From Oscheius onirici (lineage: Eukaryota > Nematoda > Chromadorea > Rhabditida > Rhabditidae): a stretch of 64,000 nucleotides of DNA. Where the stretch lies: positions 7,316,001 to 7,380,000 of the forward strand of contig OW051473.1 in NCBI GenBank assembly GCA_932521025.1, given 5' to 3'. Position numbers and translations under genes: made by a program. A model generated the notes under the pieces. It saw only the letters and a program-made list of their open reading frames with translations, did no database searches and was not told the DNA's origin. Numbering within the stretch: position 1 is the first letter of the stretch; every line of letters starts with the position of its first letter. Positions 29,301-40,057 of this stretch are shown one piece after another.

Positions 29301-32300
29301 GACGTCTTCCAGGCTGATCCGGACATGTAATTGTGTTTGCAGCTTTCGAAAATTCTATTTTAGTGATCCTTACAACATTTTTCAAGATTGTTATGCCTGG
29401 CCGCCTGATTCGTCTTCTTCCTCGAAAGAAAACGAACCAAAAATGAGACCAAAGTCTCGAATGGAGAAGACATTAGCTGCGCGAATGAATAAGAGAAAGA
29501 ACCGAATGTCTAATAAGCCTTTTGTTAACAACAACGTAAGTTTGTAAATTCTCAATTGTTCTGGATATGTAAAACTTCGACGTTTATAGGCTGCTTCATG
29601 GTACGGCTCGACTGATCCTTTCCATGGTTTCCCCTGCTACAATGACAACATTCAAACATATCTGAATCGCAAGGACGTACAAGCTGTTATCCATGCGAAA
29701 CTGCGTGGCGACAAAGTGTGGTCCGAATGCTTCAGCAGACGGCACTATCAGTACAATGATACACCGGCCTACTATGACATGAGCGCAGTATTCCACAACA
29801 TCATGAACTCCAACTGGTATCTCAACAACAACATGAGAATTCTTCTCTACAACGGAGATATTGATACTGTTTGCCAGTTTTTGGGTGACCAGTGGTTCGC
29901 CGAGTATCTCACGGCCGCTAGAAACATGACTGTAAGCCAACAATTTACGGTGTTTACCGAATTTGTTTGCAGGTTCAACAACAAAGACAGCCTTGGTTCT
30001 ATCAGCAAACTCCCAGCTCGCCTCAGAACATTGCTGGATACTTCAAGTCTTGGAACCAGAGATTTGTCCAGATGACGGTTAAGGGAGCTGGACACATGGT
30101 ATGAAAACAATTGACCTAAGATAACGTTCTCAGGTGCCTATGGACCGTCCAGCTGTTGCTCTCCAAATGATTAACAACTTCCTTGTTAACAGTAACAACT
30201 ACAGTAATCCTGTTACTGTGGATCTGACACCGCAGCCAATGCTACCCGACTATGTTGATATTCCTCCAAGCAGCACCCAATGTTCGAGAAAGGTATTTTG
30301 ACATTATGTCGGGTGAAAATTTAGTGTTACAGGACAGCGATCGTGTTATTGCCCTTCCTGGTCTGCCCAAAGCTCTGCCATTCTCACACTATTCCGGATT
30401 CCTTAAGGCGTCTAATACTCACTACCTTCACTACTGGTACGTTTACTTTATTAAATTCTACCTATTCATTTAGGCTGGTGACTGCTGAAACCAGTCCGGA
30501 TACTGCACCTCTCCTTTTGTGGTTGAACGGTGGTCCGGGATCCAGCTCTCTTGAAGGAATGTTCCAAGAGAATGGACCGTTCAGATTGAACAAGGACGGA
30601 GCCACAATTTCCCTGAATCAGTTTGCATGGAACAAGGTATATTTTACGACGTTTTGATATTAGTACTTTTTCAGTTCGCGAACGTATTCTATATGGAAGC
30701 TCCAGTTGGAGTCGGATATTCGTACACAACTGATGGACAGGTTCCCGCCTGGAATGATGTTAACGTAAAAACGTATTTCATTACATCTGTGATCAAATTG
30801 TTTTAAGACAGCTGATGAGAACTATGCAGCTATTCAAGACTTCTTCAGCATCTACCCAGAATACATCAATCGACCATTCTACGTTACTGGAGAATCATAT
30901 GGCGGAATCTATCTTCCCATGCTGACTGAACGAATCATTAACGGAATTCAAAACGGAACTTTTGTTGTCAATTTCATGGGAACTGCTATTGGAAATGCTG
31001 TTCAAGATAAGGCAATCGGTTCCAATACTCTTCTCCATACAGAGTACTACAGAGCTGGAATGACCTATAAGTAAGTATCTGTCACATAGGTAATCTTTTC
31101 TTAGTCAATACCAACTGATGAACAATGTCTGCTGCTACGGCTCTAACTATCCTGACGAGATATCTTGTCCGTACTCTGACCATGTTACTGACTTCAATCC
31201 AGTGATCTTCAATGGAAGCAAGTCGGATCCTTGCTATGATCTCATTCTCCGAAACGGTGTTCAGTTCTTAGTTCTCGACTGGGATCCTTATAATCTGTAC
31301 CAGCAGTGTTATACTCTTTTGAACGGTACCGCCCAGAGTATTCCTATTGGAGAAACTTGGGTTTGCTTCTGTTTTATACGGTACAGAAATTTATTAGACA
31401 GGCATCAATTACGATTCTTCTGATCCCAACGGAGGGTATTGGTGCTACATGAGTCAGGCTCTGAGCAATTACATGAACTTGGCCTCAGTAAGAAGAGCCT
31501 TGAACGTTCCTGATGGAACTGGTGAATGGGTCGGAGACACGTGAGAAAACTAGCACATAATAAATAATACTTTTAGATCAATCATTATAGTCTACCAACA
31601 GCAGTACAATAGTACTTCGGACATCATTCAACGCATTTTGACCAGGTTTTTAAAACGATTCTTTTTAAAATTACAAAATTCAGTGACTACTACAAATCTG
31701 GAAAGTATTCTCTTCTTTATTACAGCGGTGATGCTGACGAGGAATGTAACTGGCTTAGTGCTGAATGGTTCACGAACCAGGTGTACAAAACTAATCTTGG
31801 ACTTCCCGTGAGTGCTTCATCTATTTTTTCAACTCCATGTTTTAGATTTCCCAAGTCAGACAGCCATGGACGTACCAAGCGAGCCCGAACACTTACCCAG
31901 TGCAAGGTGGATTCTTCAAGCGATATGCTAGTAATATCGATGTCGTGACTGTCAAGGCAACACCTTTTTTTGAAAATTACCATGAATTATTTAGGGAGCT
32001 GGTCACTTTGTTCCCCTGGATCGACCTGCTCAAGCTCAGCAGATGATTTATAATTGGCTGAATAAACTCGACTACAGTACACCGTTCGGACGAGCTACTG
32101 TTAAAACGGTAAGATTGTTATTTCTGAAATCTACGTTTGTGCAGACCACCACATCAGCACCGACGACTACGCAAAAGACGACTACTGTCGTCAACGGAGC
32201 TAGCACATCCGTAGGATCAAGTTCAAGCTCTCCAATGCCTACTACTCCCTCCGCAACTATTGCAAGCACCGCAACAACTAAAGGACCGGTAGTTGTGGTG

Positions 32301-32459
32301 ACAACCGCTACTACAAACCTTCCACCGGGTACAAACCCAACCACTGCAGCTACTGCAACTGTTCCTACTCAGCCTGCTCCTACAGTACCGCCAAAAGGAA
32401 AGTCTATGGTCATGCCGATAATAAGCATTATAACGGCTCTGATTGTAAATGTACTGTAA
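24385..32459 (+). CDS. Giant four-domain serine carboxypeptidase (S10), GPI-type anchor (copy A)
   Basis: S10 enzymes remove C-terminal residues from peptides in acidic compartments, using a Ser-Asp-His triad. The signal peptide is [16 protein letters not shown]. Four tandem S10 domains are joined by exons that cross domain borders; for example the exon starting at 26213 holds the domain 1 histidine and the domain 2 start, so this is one gene. Nucleophile sites: domain 1 GGEGYGS (Ser to Gly, codon 25059-25061), domain 2 TGESYGG (26904), domain 3 SGESYGG (28935), domain 4 TGESYGG (30895). GDxD and GxGH motifs occur in all four. Domain 3 has a long basic insertion before NKPFVNNN (about 29430-29535). 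A Thr/Ser/Pro-rich stalk and a hydrophobic end ([15 protein letters not shown]) predict a GPI anchor. The length is about 2,100 aa by estimate. C. elegans K10C2.1, as I remember it, has a similar layout. Confidence 0.9.
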
Positions 32460-32758
32460 ATGATATATTATGGTTGATTACGCAAATGTCCATATTCCCT
32501 ATTTATAAAGATTTTAACCTATTTGTAATAACATATCGGCTGAATCCCGATGATAAAAAATAGACAAATAGGAGTGCAAACAAAAGCAGTAACATGGTAA
32601 GCGTAGACTATACAACTTGCAACGCTCGCTCAAGACGAGCTACCAATTGGCCATGGGTGTAAGCTGAAAAATTGCATCGCAGCTGCATGTCTAGCCCGGA
32701 CCAGTTTGGCCCCGTCGCCACTCTTGTTTACATTAATGTACAATAAAAATAATAAAAC

Positions 32759-32764
32759 TTTATT
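32759..32764 (-). terminator. Poly(A) signal of the cysteine-rich peptide gene
   Basis: AATAAA on the minus strand, 16 bp after the stop codon at 32781. Confidence 0.6.
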
Positions 32765-32780
32765 TCATTGACCATCGATT

Positions 32781-33058
32781 TTAAGGACAGCAGTAGCATC
32801 GGCGCCCATGTGCCTCAAAGGAGAAGCGAGTGTCCCTGAGACCCTTGCTGGCCAGATATCCACATCTTCTGTCACGTTCACGGTAGTCCTTCCAGCATTC
32901 GTTGGCATTTGAAGCTTGTGGGCAGAAGTCGCAGTTGTTCGAACAATCCTAAACTTTGGCTTGTTAATTTCGATGATCTGACTTACAGATCGTGCGTCGA
33001 CGGTGACTATGAGCATTCCAGACAGGAGGAAAGCACAGAGAAGGCTGTAGCTCAGCAT
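32781..33058 (-). CDS. Small secreted cysteine-rich peptide (8 Cys)
   Basis: A two-exon gene is visible only after splicing. Exon 1 encodes the signal peptide MLSYSLLCAFLLSGMLIVTV followed by DARS. The intron starts GTAAGTCAGATC and ends AAAGTTTAG. Exon 2 encodes a mature part of about 50 residues beginning DCSNNCDFCPQ and ending RRCYCCP at TAA 32781-32783. Eight cysteines are present in the pattern C-x3-C-x2-C...C...C...C-x-C-C. The unspliced reading is also open but has no cysteine pattern, so the spliced model is preferred. The size, signal peptide and CxCC end are typical of secreted effector or antimicrobial peptides, but I cannot name the family. It is convergent with carboxypeptidase copy A. 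Confidence 0.65.
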
Positions 33059-33486
33059 TATTAAGTGTTCTAGTTCACATTCTGAAGCTGGTTTTATACT
33101 ACTGCTACTGTTGTAATTCTGAGAAGTCTTATTGCTTGGAAACCAAGTGTATTTTTCGAACACTTGTTCTTTTTGACATGTGCCGTTGGGTAAAATCGGA
33201 ACACGAATCTTTGATCCCGGAAAAGGCGGCAGCTGTTCCTGGAAGGCAACTGATTGATGCAGAAACAGTTCATAGAACAATGTGCCAAAACACCGACCTG
33301 ACTCACCTTTTCTTGTGAATAGAACAGACGGAATGTTAGACTTTGAGTAATCCACTGATTCCGAGAAAAATGTACGAAGACCGCAACTGTTTCCATACAA
33401 AGGGAAAAAATGTTCTTTCCTTGTTCAAAACGATCGTTGTTATACTATACTGTTTTGAATTAGCGCTTGAAACTTTGGACCTCGTC

Positions 33487-33526
33487 AAGATAACCGATTA
33501 AACGTCAAAATAACCGATTAAACGTC
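33487..33526. repeat. Two tandem copies of a 20-bp unit
   Basis: The unit AARATAACCGATTAAACGTC occurs at 33487-33506 and 33507-33526 with one base difference. Confidence 0.85.
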
Positions 33527-33992
33527 AGGCACCATTCAAATTCTCAGCCACAAATTCTAAAAAATGCTTGCAAGAGTATAATGAATGCGATAGAAGATTT
33601 GGCTATCTGGTCATCATTTGCCTCAGAATCACTAGGCTTTCCTACTAATGATCTTAGTTGTGACATTTGAATGAATTCTTCGCCCACCTGACTGTCTTTT
33701 TTCCGTTCAAAGCCACATATCATCGGTGTTTTTAAAATGCTTGACAGTATTCTTGGGTTAACGAGTAGCTCAGAATCTTGTCATGAAACAATACAAAGGT
33801 ATACGAAGCGATTTATTGTTCCACGTCTTCACATCTTCTTCTGTAATTGATGAGTTTCGAGTCAGTTACTGTTGACCATGTTGAACATATTCTTTTATAT
33901 TTTTGCAGAAACGAGCAGAGTTCGTAGTCCGGATGAGCCATTTTAAAATGTCCGAACATTTGAGAAAATTCAAGGGAAGCTCACTTTTTCTC

Positions 33993-34345
33993 TTATGCCA
34001 GTTCTTCGTAAAAGTCCCAAACTTTCTGCCAAGTGAAAATCTCCATTTTTGTGTCGAAAGTCGAAAAAATCCAGTCTTCCTGGTCACAGTTGTAGTCTAC
34101 TATCGCATTGTTCTGAAACTTCAAAAAAGTCAAAGGAAAGAGAAGGGGCTTACCTTTCCAGAATAAGATTTCTTCTTCTTTTTAGCTTGTAGTCCTTCTC
34201 TTCCTTTCAATCCGCGACCTTCAAAGCGGGCGAGTTGTGAGTTTCCAAGACCAGTTAAGGATCTGAAAACAAATCATAGATTCTGATTGACACTAGCCGA
34301 AGATAGACATCACTGACCATATATTTTGGAGAAAAAAAAGTTCAT
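33993..34345 (-). CDS. Small hypothetical protein (86 aa)
   Basis: Three exons (34314-34345, 34154-34262, 33993-34112) join in frame and total 87 codons with stop. An acceptor-like TTTTTTGCAG at 34399 precedes the start exon, consistent with a spliced leader. A short out-of-frame ATG lies between the acceptor and the chosen start. The product begins MNFFFSKIYGQSLTGLGNSQ, has a Gly/Arg/Lys-rich middle (ARFEGRGLKGREGLQAKKKK) and an aromatic, acidic C-terminus (WQKVWDFYEELA). No signal peptide and no cysteine-rich pattern. I do not recognise the family. The basic middle and compact size would suit a mitochondrial or RNA-associated small protein, but this is speculation. Confidence 0.55.
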
Positions 34346-35850
34346 TTTGATGAGTGGGGATTGCTATATTGAAGTTCTCAAAATGAAAACATGGAGAGCT
34401 GCAAAAAATATGAGAAAACGGGAAGGGCGGAAAAACAAGAAAACGATGTGAAAGGGGTTTGTTTATCCGTTTTTTGACTGTTGATATTACCTTTCAATAT
34501 TTTTCATGCCAGCTTCCTTTCACTTTCACTTTGGCTAATAACTTAAACCTCTCATCCCAGCTGTTCTGAGAATTTGTAGAAAGATGGACATTTGTCAACA
34601 TATTTCACTGCACCTTTCGAAATCCTTGCGGCATAGAGAAACTGATTCCGACCGGCGTGAAAACATCCCGGTTACGGAAGAAATGATGGACTTTTGAAGG
34701 ATCAGGTAGTTTTCGTAATATAAATCACTTCAAATTATTCTTTCAGACTAAAGTCCAATTGTTCTTCGATTTTGTGCCTTGACGAGCGTGAGAAAATTTT
34801 CCGGAGCGGTGGGACAATTTTGTGATCACGACAAAGTTGCCCTTCTGCTGAAGCGAGAAGCTCGGCAAAATATGATTTCTGGAGTGCTTTTAGATTAATA
34901 TCTTGCATTTAGGCAGGAAACAAAAGGATCAGAAAAGCTTAAAAACCCTGAAAATCGCTGTCCAAATCTCACAAAAACCGATCACACTAGCACATGCAGC
35001 ATGGTCCTTGTTTCTCGTGTACTTTCCTCCACCGAGCGGATAGGATAATCTGTCTGTCCTTTTTTAAAAATCCACTTGTCATGTATTTTTCACAAAAGAT
35101 CAATGACCATCGCGATTTCAGCTATTTCTGTGATGGTAAACCAAAAGGGTATGGGAGAAAGCAAGAAAACTCTCGTCTTCAAAGTCACATTTTTCATTTT
35201 TCTAACTTCTATTCTCATGGACTCATGGTTCTATTCTTTCCTTCTCTTATGTTCGCCGATTTCTCTCTTTACTAGGCGCGAATATATAAAATTTTCTTAG
35301 TTTCTGCAAGAGTTGGAGATACAAAAAGAGAAGACAGACTATCATTTGGCCAAATCTTTAATTAACTTCGCCCACATATTTTTTGGTATTTATTGACATG
35401 CTATATCAGACAAACGCGCCCTAATAGCAAATCTTGCGAATCTTATTCAATTCAAAATGGTAGAAGTTTTTAGGCATACCTTTCTTTTTAAAACTTTTAT
35501 TTATAATTTTCAAAGTTTTCGAAAAGTCTGAGTTTGTCCTTTTTGAACGGAAATAGTCAGTAATTAAAAAAACAATATTTAAGCCTGAAAATAAATGACA
35601 AACGACGGCAGTATTTTTACTGGAGAGCTCATATTTAGTTTCCTGGACCTTCGAATTCTGGAAAAGGGTCTACAAAAAATGGGTTTCATGAAGACATCGC
35701 CGAGCACAAGAAGACTAGCAGCGTGTACATGATACTCAAGAACGATCGGAATCAAAGGTAGATCCGTTTTTCCTTATTATTTTGTCGGTTTTAAGATTTC
35801 CTGTTTCCAGAAGTCAGGATAAATTCCGCCAGTAGACGTTTTTATCGATA

Positions 35851-36066
35851 AAAAACACTTCTAATTTTTGTTTTTCTGATTGATGCAGTTGTTACTGTTT
35901 CATACTTTATTCTTCGTGCTTAATTTTTCAACCTGATTCAGATCCATAATGATTTTGACTTCTAAAGAGTAGTAACAACATCGGGTTGTCTTCTATGACT
36001 TGGTGGGTTCCTGTTTTTCTTAGGTGTTTTCCTCCTTCTAAAAAAAGTAGTTTGTATGTCCGTCCT
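35851..36066 (+). repeat. Dispersed repeat, uninterrupted copy
   Basis: This segment (starts AAAAAACACTTCTAATTTTT, ends near TTTGTATGTCCGTCC) is similar along its length to two separated pieces at 37705-37796 and 38299-38455. I see no coding potential. Confidence 0.65.
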
Positions 36067-36097
36067 GGGCCGGTTTCTTTACTTGTAGCCCTGATCA

Positions 36098-36482
36098 AGC
36101 TCTACAACTTTACAAAAGCGTGAAAATGCTGTTATCTATTCTTTCAAAGTTGAGCTGTCTCTATCTGGCTGTGTGCGGCCTCCGCAAGGGCAAATTGAAA
36201 AACGTTCAAACCCGCGATGCTCTGGTGACAAGTAGCACACGCCCTGAAACTGCGCCATGGAGGCAAGTATGCTTTGTGAAAGTTCGGGGAGGATACGACG
36301 CTCAACACTGTCTGCGCAACAGTCATTCAGCCTAGAAAAGGCTGACCTGTTGCTTTACTTGTCACTATGAAATACGACGTTTGCCTTGGTTGACAAGTTT
36401 TGGCTTAGAATCACTTTTTCAGTGATAACAGCATTTTACACGCATCACAATGCAAAGTTGTAGAGCTAGATCTACAACTTTG
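36098..36482. repeat. Inverted-repeat element with an adjoining hairpin
   Basis: AGCTCTACAACTTTA at 36098-36112 is the reverse complement (14 of 15 bases) of 36453-36467. The right arm also forms a perfect 12-bp hairpin: CAAAGTTGTAGA at 36453-36464 and TCTACAACTTTG at 36471-36482, around a 6-bp loop. The layout resembles a small non-autonomous DNA transposon, but no target-site duplication was identified. Confidence 0.5.
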
Positions 36483-37704
36483 CTCGGGGCGTAAAAATAT
36501 CGCCCCGTCCGTCTTTTCGTCCGTCTGTCACATTTTTGTTTCCCCTTAAAAATATTTCAGTATGCAGTTTTTCGCGCTAATCACAAAAAAAAAGTTTTTT
36601 TTTATTTTGATTTCGATGTGAAAAATACGGTGTAAAAGGGATAATTGTCGTTTCAAGTTTCGAAAAGTTCGAATATTTTGCTAGAGTGTGCGCAGCGAGA
36701 GCGGCCGAAGGCAGCCAGTCCGAGGTTGTTCGGTAGGGATTTTTTTTTTACAAAATACACAACTGAAACTCTAATAAAGTTTCTACAGTATTTACTCTAC
36801 AGTAAACCGGCGCCGTTTCTATCTTTTTTATACTTAATCAGTTTCAGTCGACGGATTGCAAGCCGCTGTGGAGACTGGTCGCTGCTTTGAAAATGAAGAA
36901 CAAAACGAAGAAAAGAATTCATAAGAGAGAAATAGCGACTGAAACTGAGACACGGGACAAATAGGAGGTTGAAGCGGGAAAACAAAAAATTGAAAAAGAG
37001 CATCCGCCACAAGGTAAGACAATTTTCACTTAGAGCTAACACTTGTTTAAGATATTCGCTACTGTCGTTTCTTCTCTCGCTGCCGCTTTGAACTCCGGGG
37101 GAGTTCGAAGAGCCGGCTGAAAATCTCTCGAGGACGAGCATGATCAAGATTGTGATGTGAGTATTCATCTTTTCCTATCATATTAGCAAGGTTTTAGGAG
37201 GAGATTATGCACTAACAACTTCAGTACAATCGCAACACAACCAACTGACCTTCCAAGTTGTAAGTTGCTTGAAACATACTGCTTGCAGGTTAAAATATTC
37301 TAAGCTAACCTTTTATTTTTTAGACTAGAGAGCTACTTTTTCTTGACCTTGGATTTCGAGAACCGATACATAAAGTCTGTTCAAAAAATGGAGAGCATAA
37401 TGTGAATCGATCCGCGTATTTTTCCGTAGAACATTTTGCAAACAAACGCGTGGGAATTTGAACAGTACCATTTTTGAGCAAAATGTGATTACTCATTCAG
37501 GAAAAAAGTTTGCTCTCTACTGTTTGAACAAGCTAAAGGTTATTAGTGCATTTGAAACTTGGCAAAACGAAGTCGGTTTTCAACTTGAAGATGACATATT
37601 GCTTCAGGCTGGACCATCGTATGCTCATCGATGGTTTCTTCCCTCCTCTTCTTCGAACCCTCTTCTCTCTTCTCAATACCCCAAGATACGATGTTCATTT
37701 TCAG

Positions 37705-38455
37705 TAAAAAAAAACTCTTCTAATTTTTGTTTTCCGTATTGATGGCAGTTGCTACTGTTTCATAGTTTATTATTCGTGCTTTATTTTTCAACCTGACCAG
37801 CCGGCTTTTCTATATGTGCTTTCTTCTTTACTTCTGTTCCCTTCCCCAGTAAACCGATCTTCTTTGATACCTTCCCCAGTCAACCGATCCCATGATCACT
37901 TCTGCTCCCTTCTCCGGTCAACCGATCTCTTCTGATCCTGTCACGTCTTCTTCCTTCCCAATCAATCGGACCTTTTTCATTCTTTCCCAGGGTTCTCATA
38001 CCCTCCTAAAGAATCGATACGAATTTTCCTATTTTCTGGCTATCCGATCCCTTTCTGGTCTTATACAGATCAACCGGTCCTTTCTAATCCCCTAGCGGTC
38101 ACCCCGACTCTATTTCCTACTCAAAACAATTTAGCAAAAATATTTGGTGAGGAGAGGAGTCGAACCCGGGTCGACTGGGTGAAGACGGCGACTCTTAACA
38201 ATACACTAAAATTTCTTGGCCACGGACAAACAAACAGACAAACAAACAAAGTCACAGAGTCAGCCACAGACACCATTGCACTTTAATATTAAAGATTTAG
38301 ATTCATAATTGATTTTGACTTCTGAAGAAGGGTAACGGCATCTGATTGTCTTTCAGTACTTGGTGGGTTTCTTATTTTCTTAAGTCGTTTCAGCATCACT
38401 GTATTCTGAAAAAGAGCCTTAGTTTCGTTTGTTTGTGTGTCCGTCCGCACCGAAA
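37705..38455 (+). repeat. Dispersed repeat copy split by a 500-bp insertion
   Basis: Pieces 37705-37796 and 38299-38455 match consecutive parts of the copy at 35851-36066. The intervening roughly 500 bp (37797-38298) is unrelated and begins after CAACCTGA. Confidence 0.6.
37797..38298. mobile_element. Inserted segment with degenerate CT-rich tandem units and a Pol III B-box-like sequence
   Basis: Between 37840 and 38100 imperfect units resembling CCTTCCCCAGTCAACCGATC recur. At about 38155-38190 the minus strand reads GGGTTCGACTCC, a tRNA T-arm/B-box-like sequence, but the stem does not pair fully and no tRNA can be folded. A SINE-like origin is possible. The 3' part has CAAACAAACA runs. Confidence 0.35.
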
Positions 38456-39050
38456 TTTGAAATTCGATTAAAAACAGTATGCTGAGTTCAAAAATCGTGT
38501 CGAGACCCAAACAATTCGATTTTTCGCGAAAACTTTCAAATCTGAATTTTTAGTATAAAATAGCCTAATTTCATGGTTTTCAGCTATTTTTCACCGTTTT
38601 AACACTTTTTGAGTGGTATTCAAATAAATTAACATGTGTCAATCAATTTTAAGCGAAATTGGTGGTTTTTCGACGAAAACTACGAAGGTTACTGCAAGTT
38701 TACTGAAATTGACTGTTATCGCACCTCGCAGAGTGCTAGGGCATTTTCAGGTCTCGGGACCAATTTTATCGGATTCAGCGTAAAAAGTTGCCTCTAAAAA
38801 CGTATTTTCGAAACATTTGGAGAAAGAACAAAAAAGTTAGCCAAAATGTTATGTTTCCAAAACGTCCGCCGTCCTGTGTACGCAATTTGCGCCCTCATTT
38901 CTCACCGAATCGGTCTAAAAATTTACACACCCATACAAGCGTCCGCCGTACGCCGTACGCGGTTGTTCGCGTCATAGGTCTGCCTTCACATTCGGATTCT
39001 CATGCGATGGAATACAGTATTTGCATGGAAGCCTCTTGCTGAGGAAAAGA

Positions 39051-39346
39051 GGAAGGCGAAATAGAAGGAGCCTAACAATGAGAAGAGGGCGAAGGATGGA
39101 AAGGGACCGACTGAAGTCCACAAACAAGGATTGAAGAGAATTGGTAAGCATCCCACTTGAATTAATAGAAAATAAGGTTTAGCTGAGCTGGGCGAGTTTT
39201 GGGAGAACAGGCTCCAAAAATTCGACGCAGGTAATTGAGCAAACGGTAGTCTGTCTAAGTGAGTTTCAGAAGCCCGCATGTTCCTCTTACACCAAGATAT
39301 GCCAGCGGATCAACTATTGGAACCAGTTACATTGTGCTGTCGTTGA
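39051..39346 (+). CDS. Hypothetical protein, 3' exons (5' part not identified)
   Basis: Three exons (to 39143, 39183-39230, 39270-39346) share one open frame with canonical GT/AG sites and consistent phase 1 junctions. The frame reads VHKQGLKRI, AELGEFWENRLQKFDA and EARMFLLHQDMPADQL, then a stop at 39344-39346. AATAAA follows at 39395. Upstream of about 39051 the frame is closed, so the start or earlier exons are missing, or this is a gene fragment. No known domain. It lies in the repeat-rich interval. Confidence 0.35.
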
Positions 39347-39394
39347 CAGCTTCAGCTGAAGTCGCCCAATCATCTGAACTCCTGATAGTTTTTT

Positions 39395-39528
39395 AATAAA
39401 GTTTCTCAGCTCAACTGTTTGTGGATAATTGTTGGTGGTTCACCGTTAACATATCTGATTTAATGTTTCCTGCCTAACTATTTCTTCAGATTATTAAATA
39501 TTCTTGGTTTCTCTACACATCAGCAAGA
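39395..39528 (+). repeat. Direct repeat, copy 1 (starts with AATAAA)
   Basis: This is about 134 bp nearly identical to 39788-39920, with very few differences. The repeat runs from a poly(A) signal to the splice-acceptor-like CATCAG that precedes the next exon set. Confidence 0.85.
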
Positions 39529-39750
39529 CGAGAGGCTACACAGATCTTTCAGAATTAAGGAAGAGTCCCAGACAACCAGAAGAAGAAACCGGTAAGTCAA
39601 AAAAATCTTTTCCAAGCTCGTAGTCAAATTTGCAGAACCAATCGAGCGCTTCAGCCAGCCGACAATCTGCCCGTGGTCGAGCCGAAGATCGTTAAGGTTA
39701 TTGAAATCAGCGACGACGAGGAAGACACCCCTGGAACATCGGGACTCTAG
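39524..39750 (+). CDS. Hypothetical protein fragment with acidic SUMO-interaction-like C-terminus
   Basis: Two exons (39524-39591 and 39636-39750) join in frame behind a CATCAG acceptor. The first is Arg/Lys-rich, the second ends IVKVIEISDDEEDTPGTSGL and a stop at 39748-39750. VIEISDDEED fits the consensus of a SUMO-interacting motif followed by acidic residues, which suggests a nuclear protein. No start codon is visible, so this is either the 3' end of a larger gene or a fragment. AATAAA lies at 39788. Confidence 0.35.
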
Positions 39751-39787
39751 GTTTTTTTTCGTTCTTCGTTCTCCAAATTAGATCTTC

Positions 39788-39920
39788 AATAAAGTTTCTC
39801 AGCTCAACTGTTTGTGGATAATTGTTGGTGGTTCACCGTTAACATATCTGATTTGATGTTTCCTGCCTAACTATTTCTTCAGATTATTAAATATTCTTGG
39901 TTTCTTCACACTTCAGCAAG
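39788..39920 (+). repeat. Direct repeat, copy 2 (starts with AATAAA)
   Basis: Second copy of 39395-39528, 393 bp downstream in the same orientation. The sequence after it (CAAGAAGGCCGAGC) resembles the start of the exon after copy 1 but soon meets a stop. Confidence 0.85.
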
Positions 39921-40057
39921 AAGGCCGAGCAATAGAACTGTAATCGAGGTGGGTATTACATAGTTTTGACAACAAAATTGTGGTGACGGCTTGTCCGGTA
40001 ACTTTTTACGCCAAATCCCATCTAATCTAAAAGGTCCCTCAATCGACATGGATAGGC

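Noticed and set aside
32072-32344. 90-codon minus-strand Val-rich frame
   Set aside because: Antisense shadow of the Thr-rich stalk of carboxypeptidase copy A.
24385-32459. Four separate carboxypeptidase genes in an operon
   Set aside because: Exons run across domain borders in frame and only the first domain has a signal peptide.
36120-36335. 71-codon ORF starting MKMLLSILSKLSCLYLAVCG
   Set aside because: Signal-peptide-like start, but it sits inside the inverted-repeat element and has no further support.
38155-38240. tRNA gene on the minus strand
   Set aside because: A B-box-like GGGTTCGACTCC is present, but T-arm and acceptor stems do not pair; treated as tRNA-like or SINE material only.
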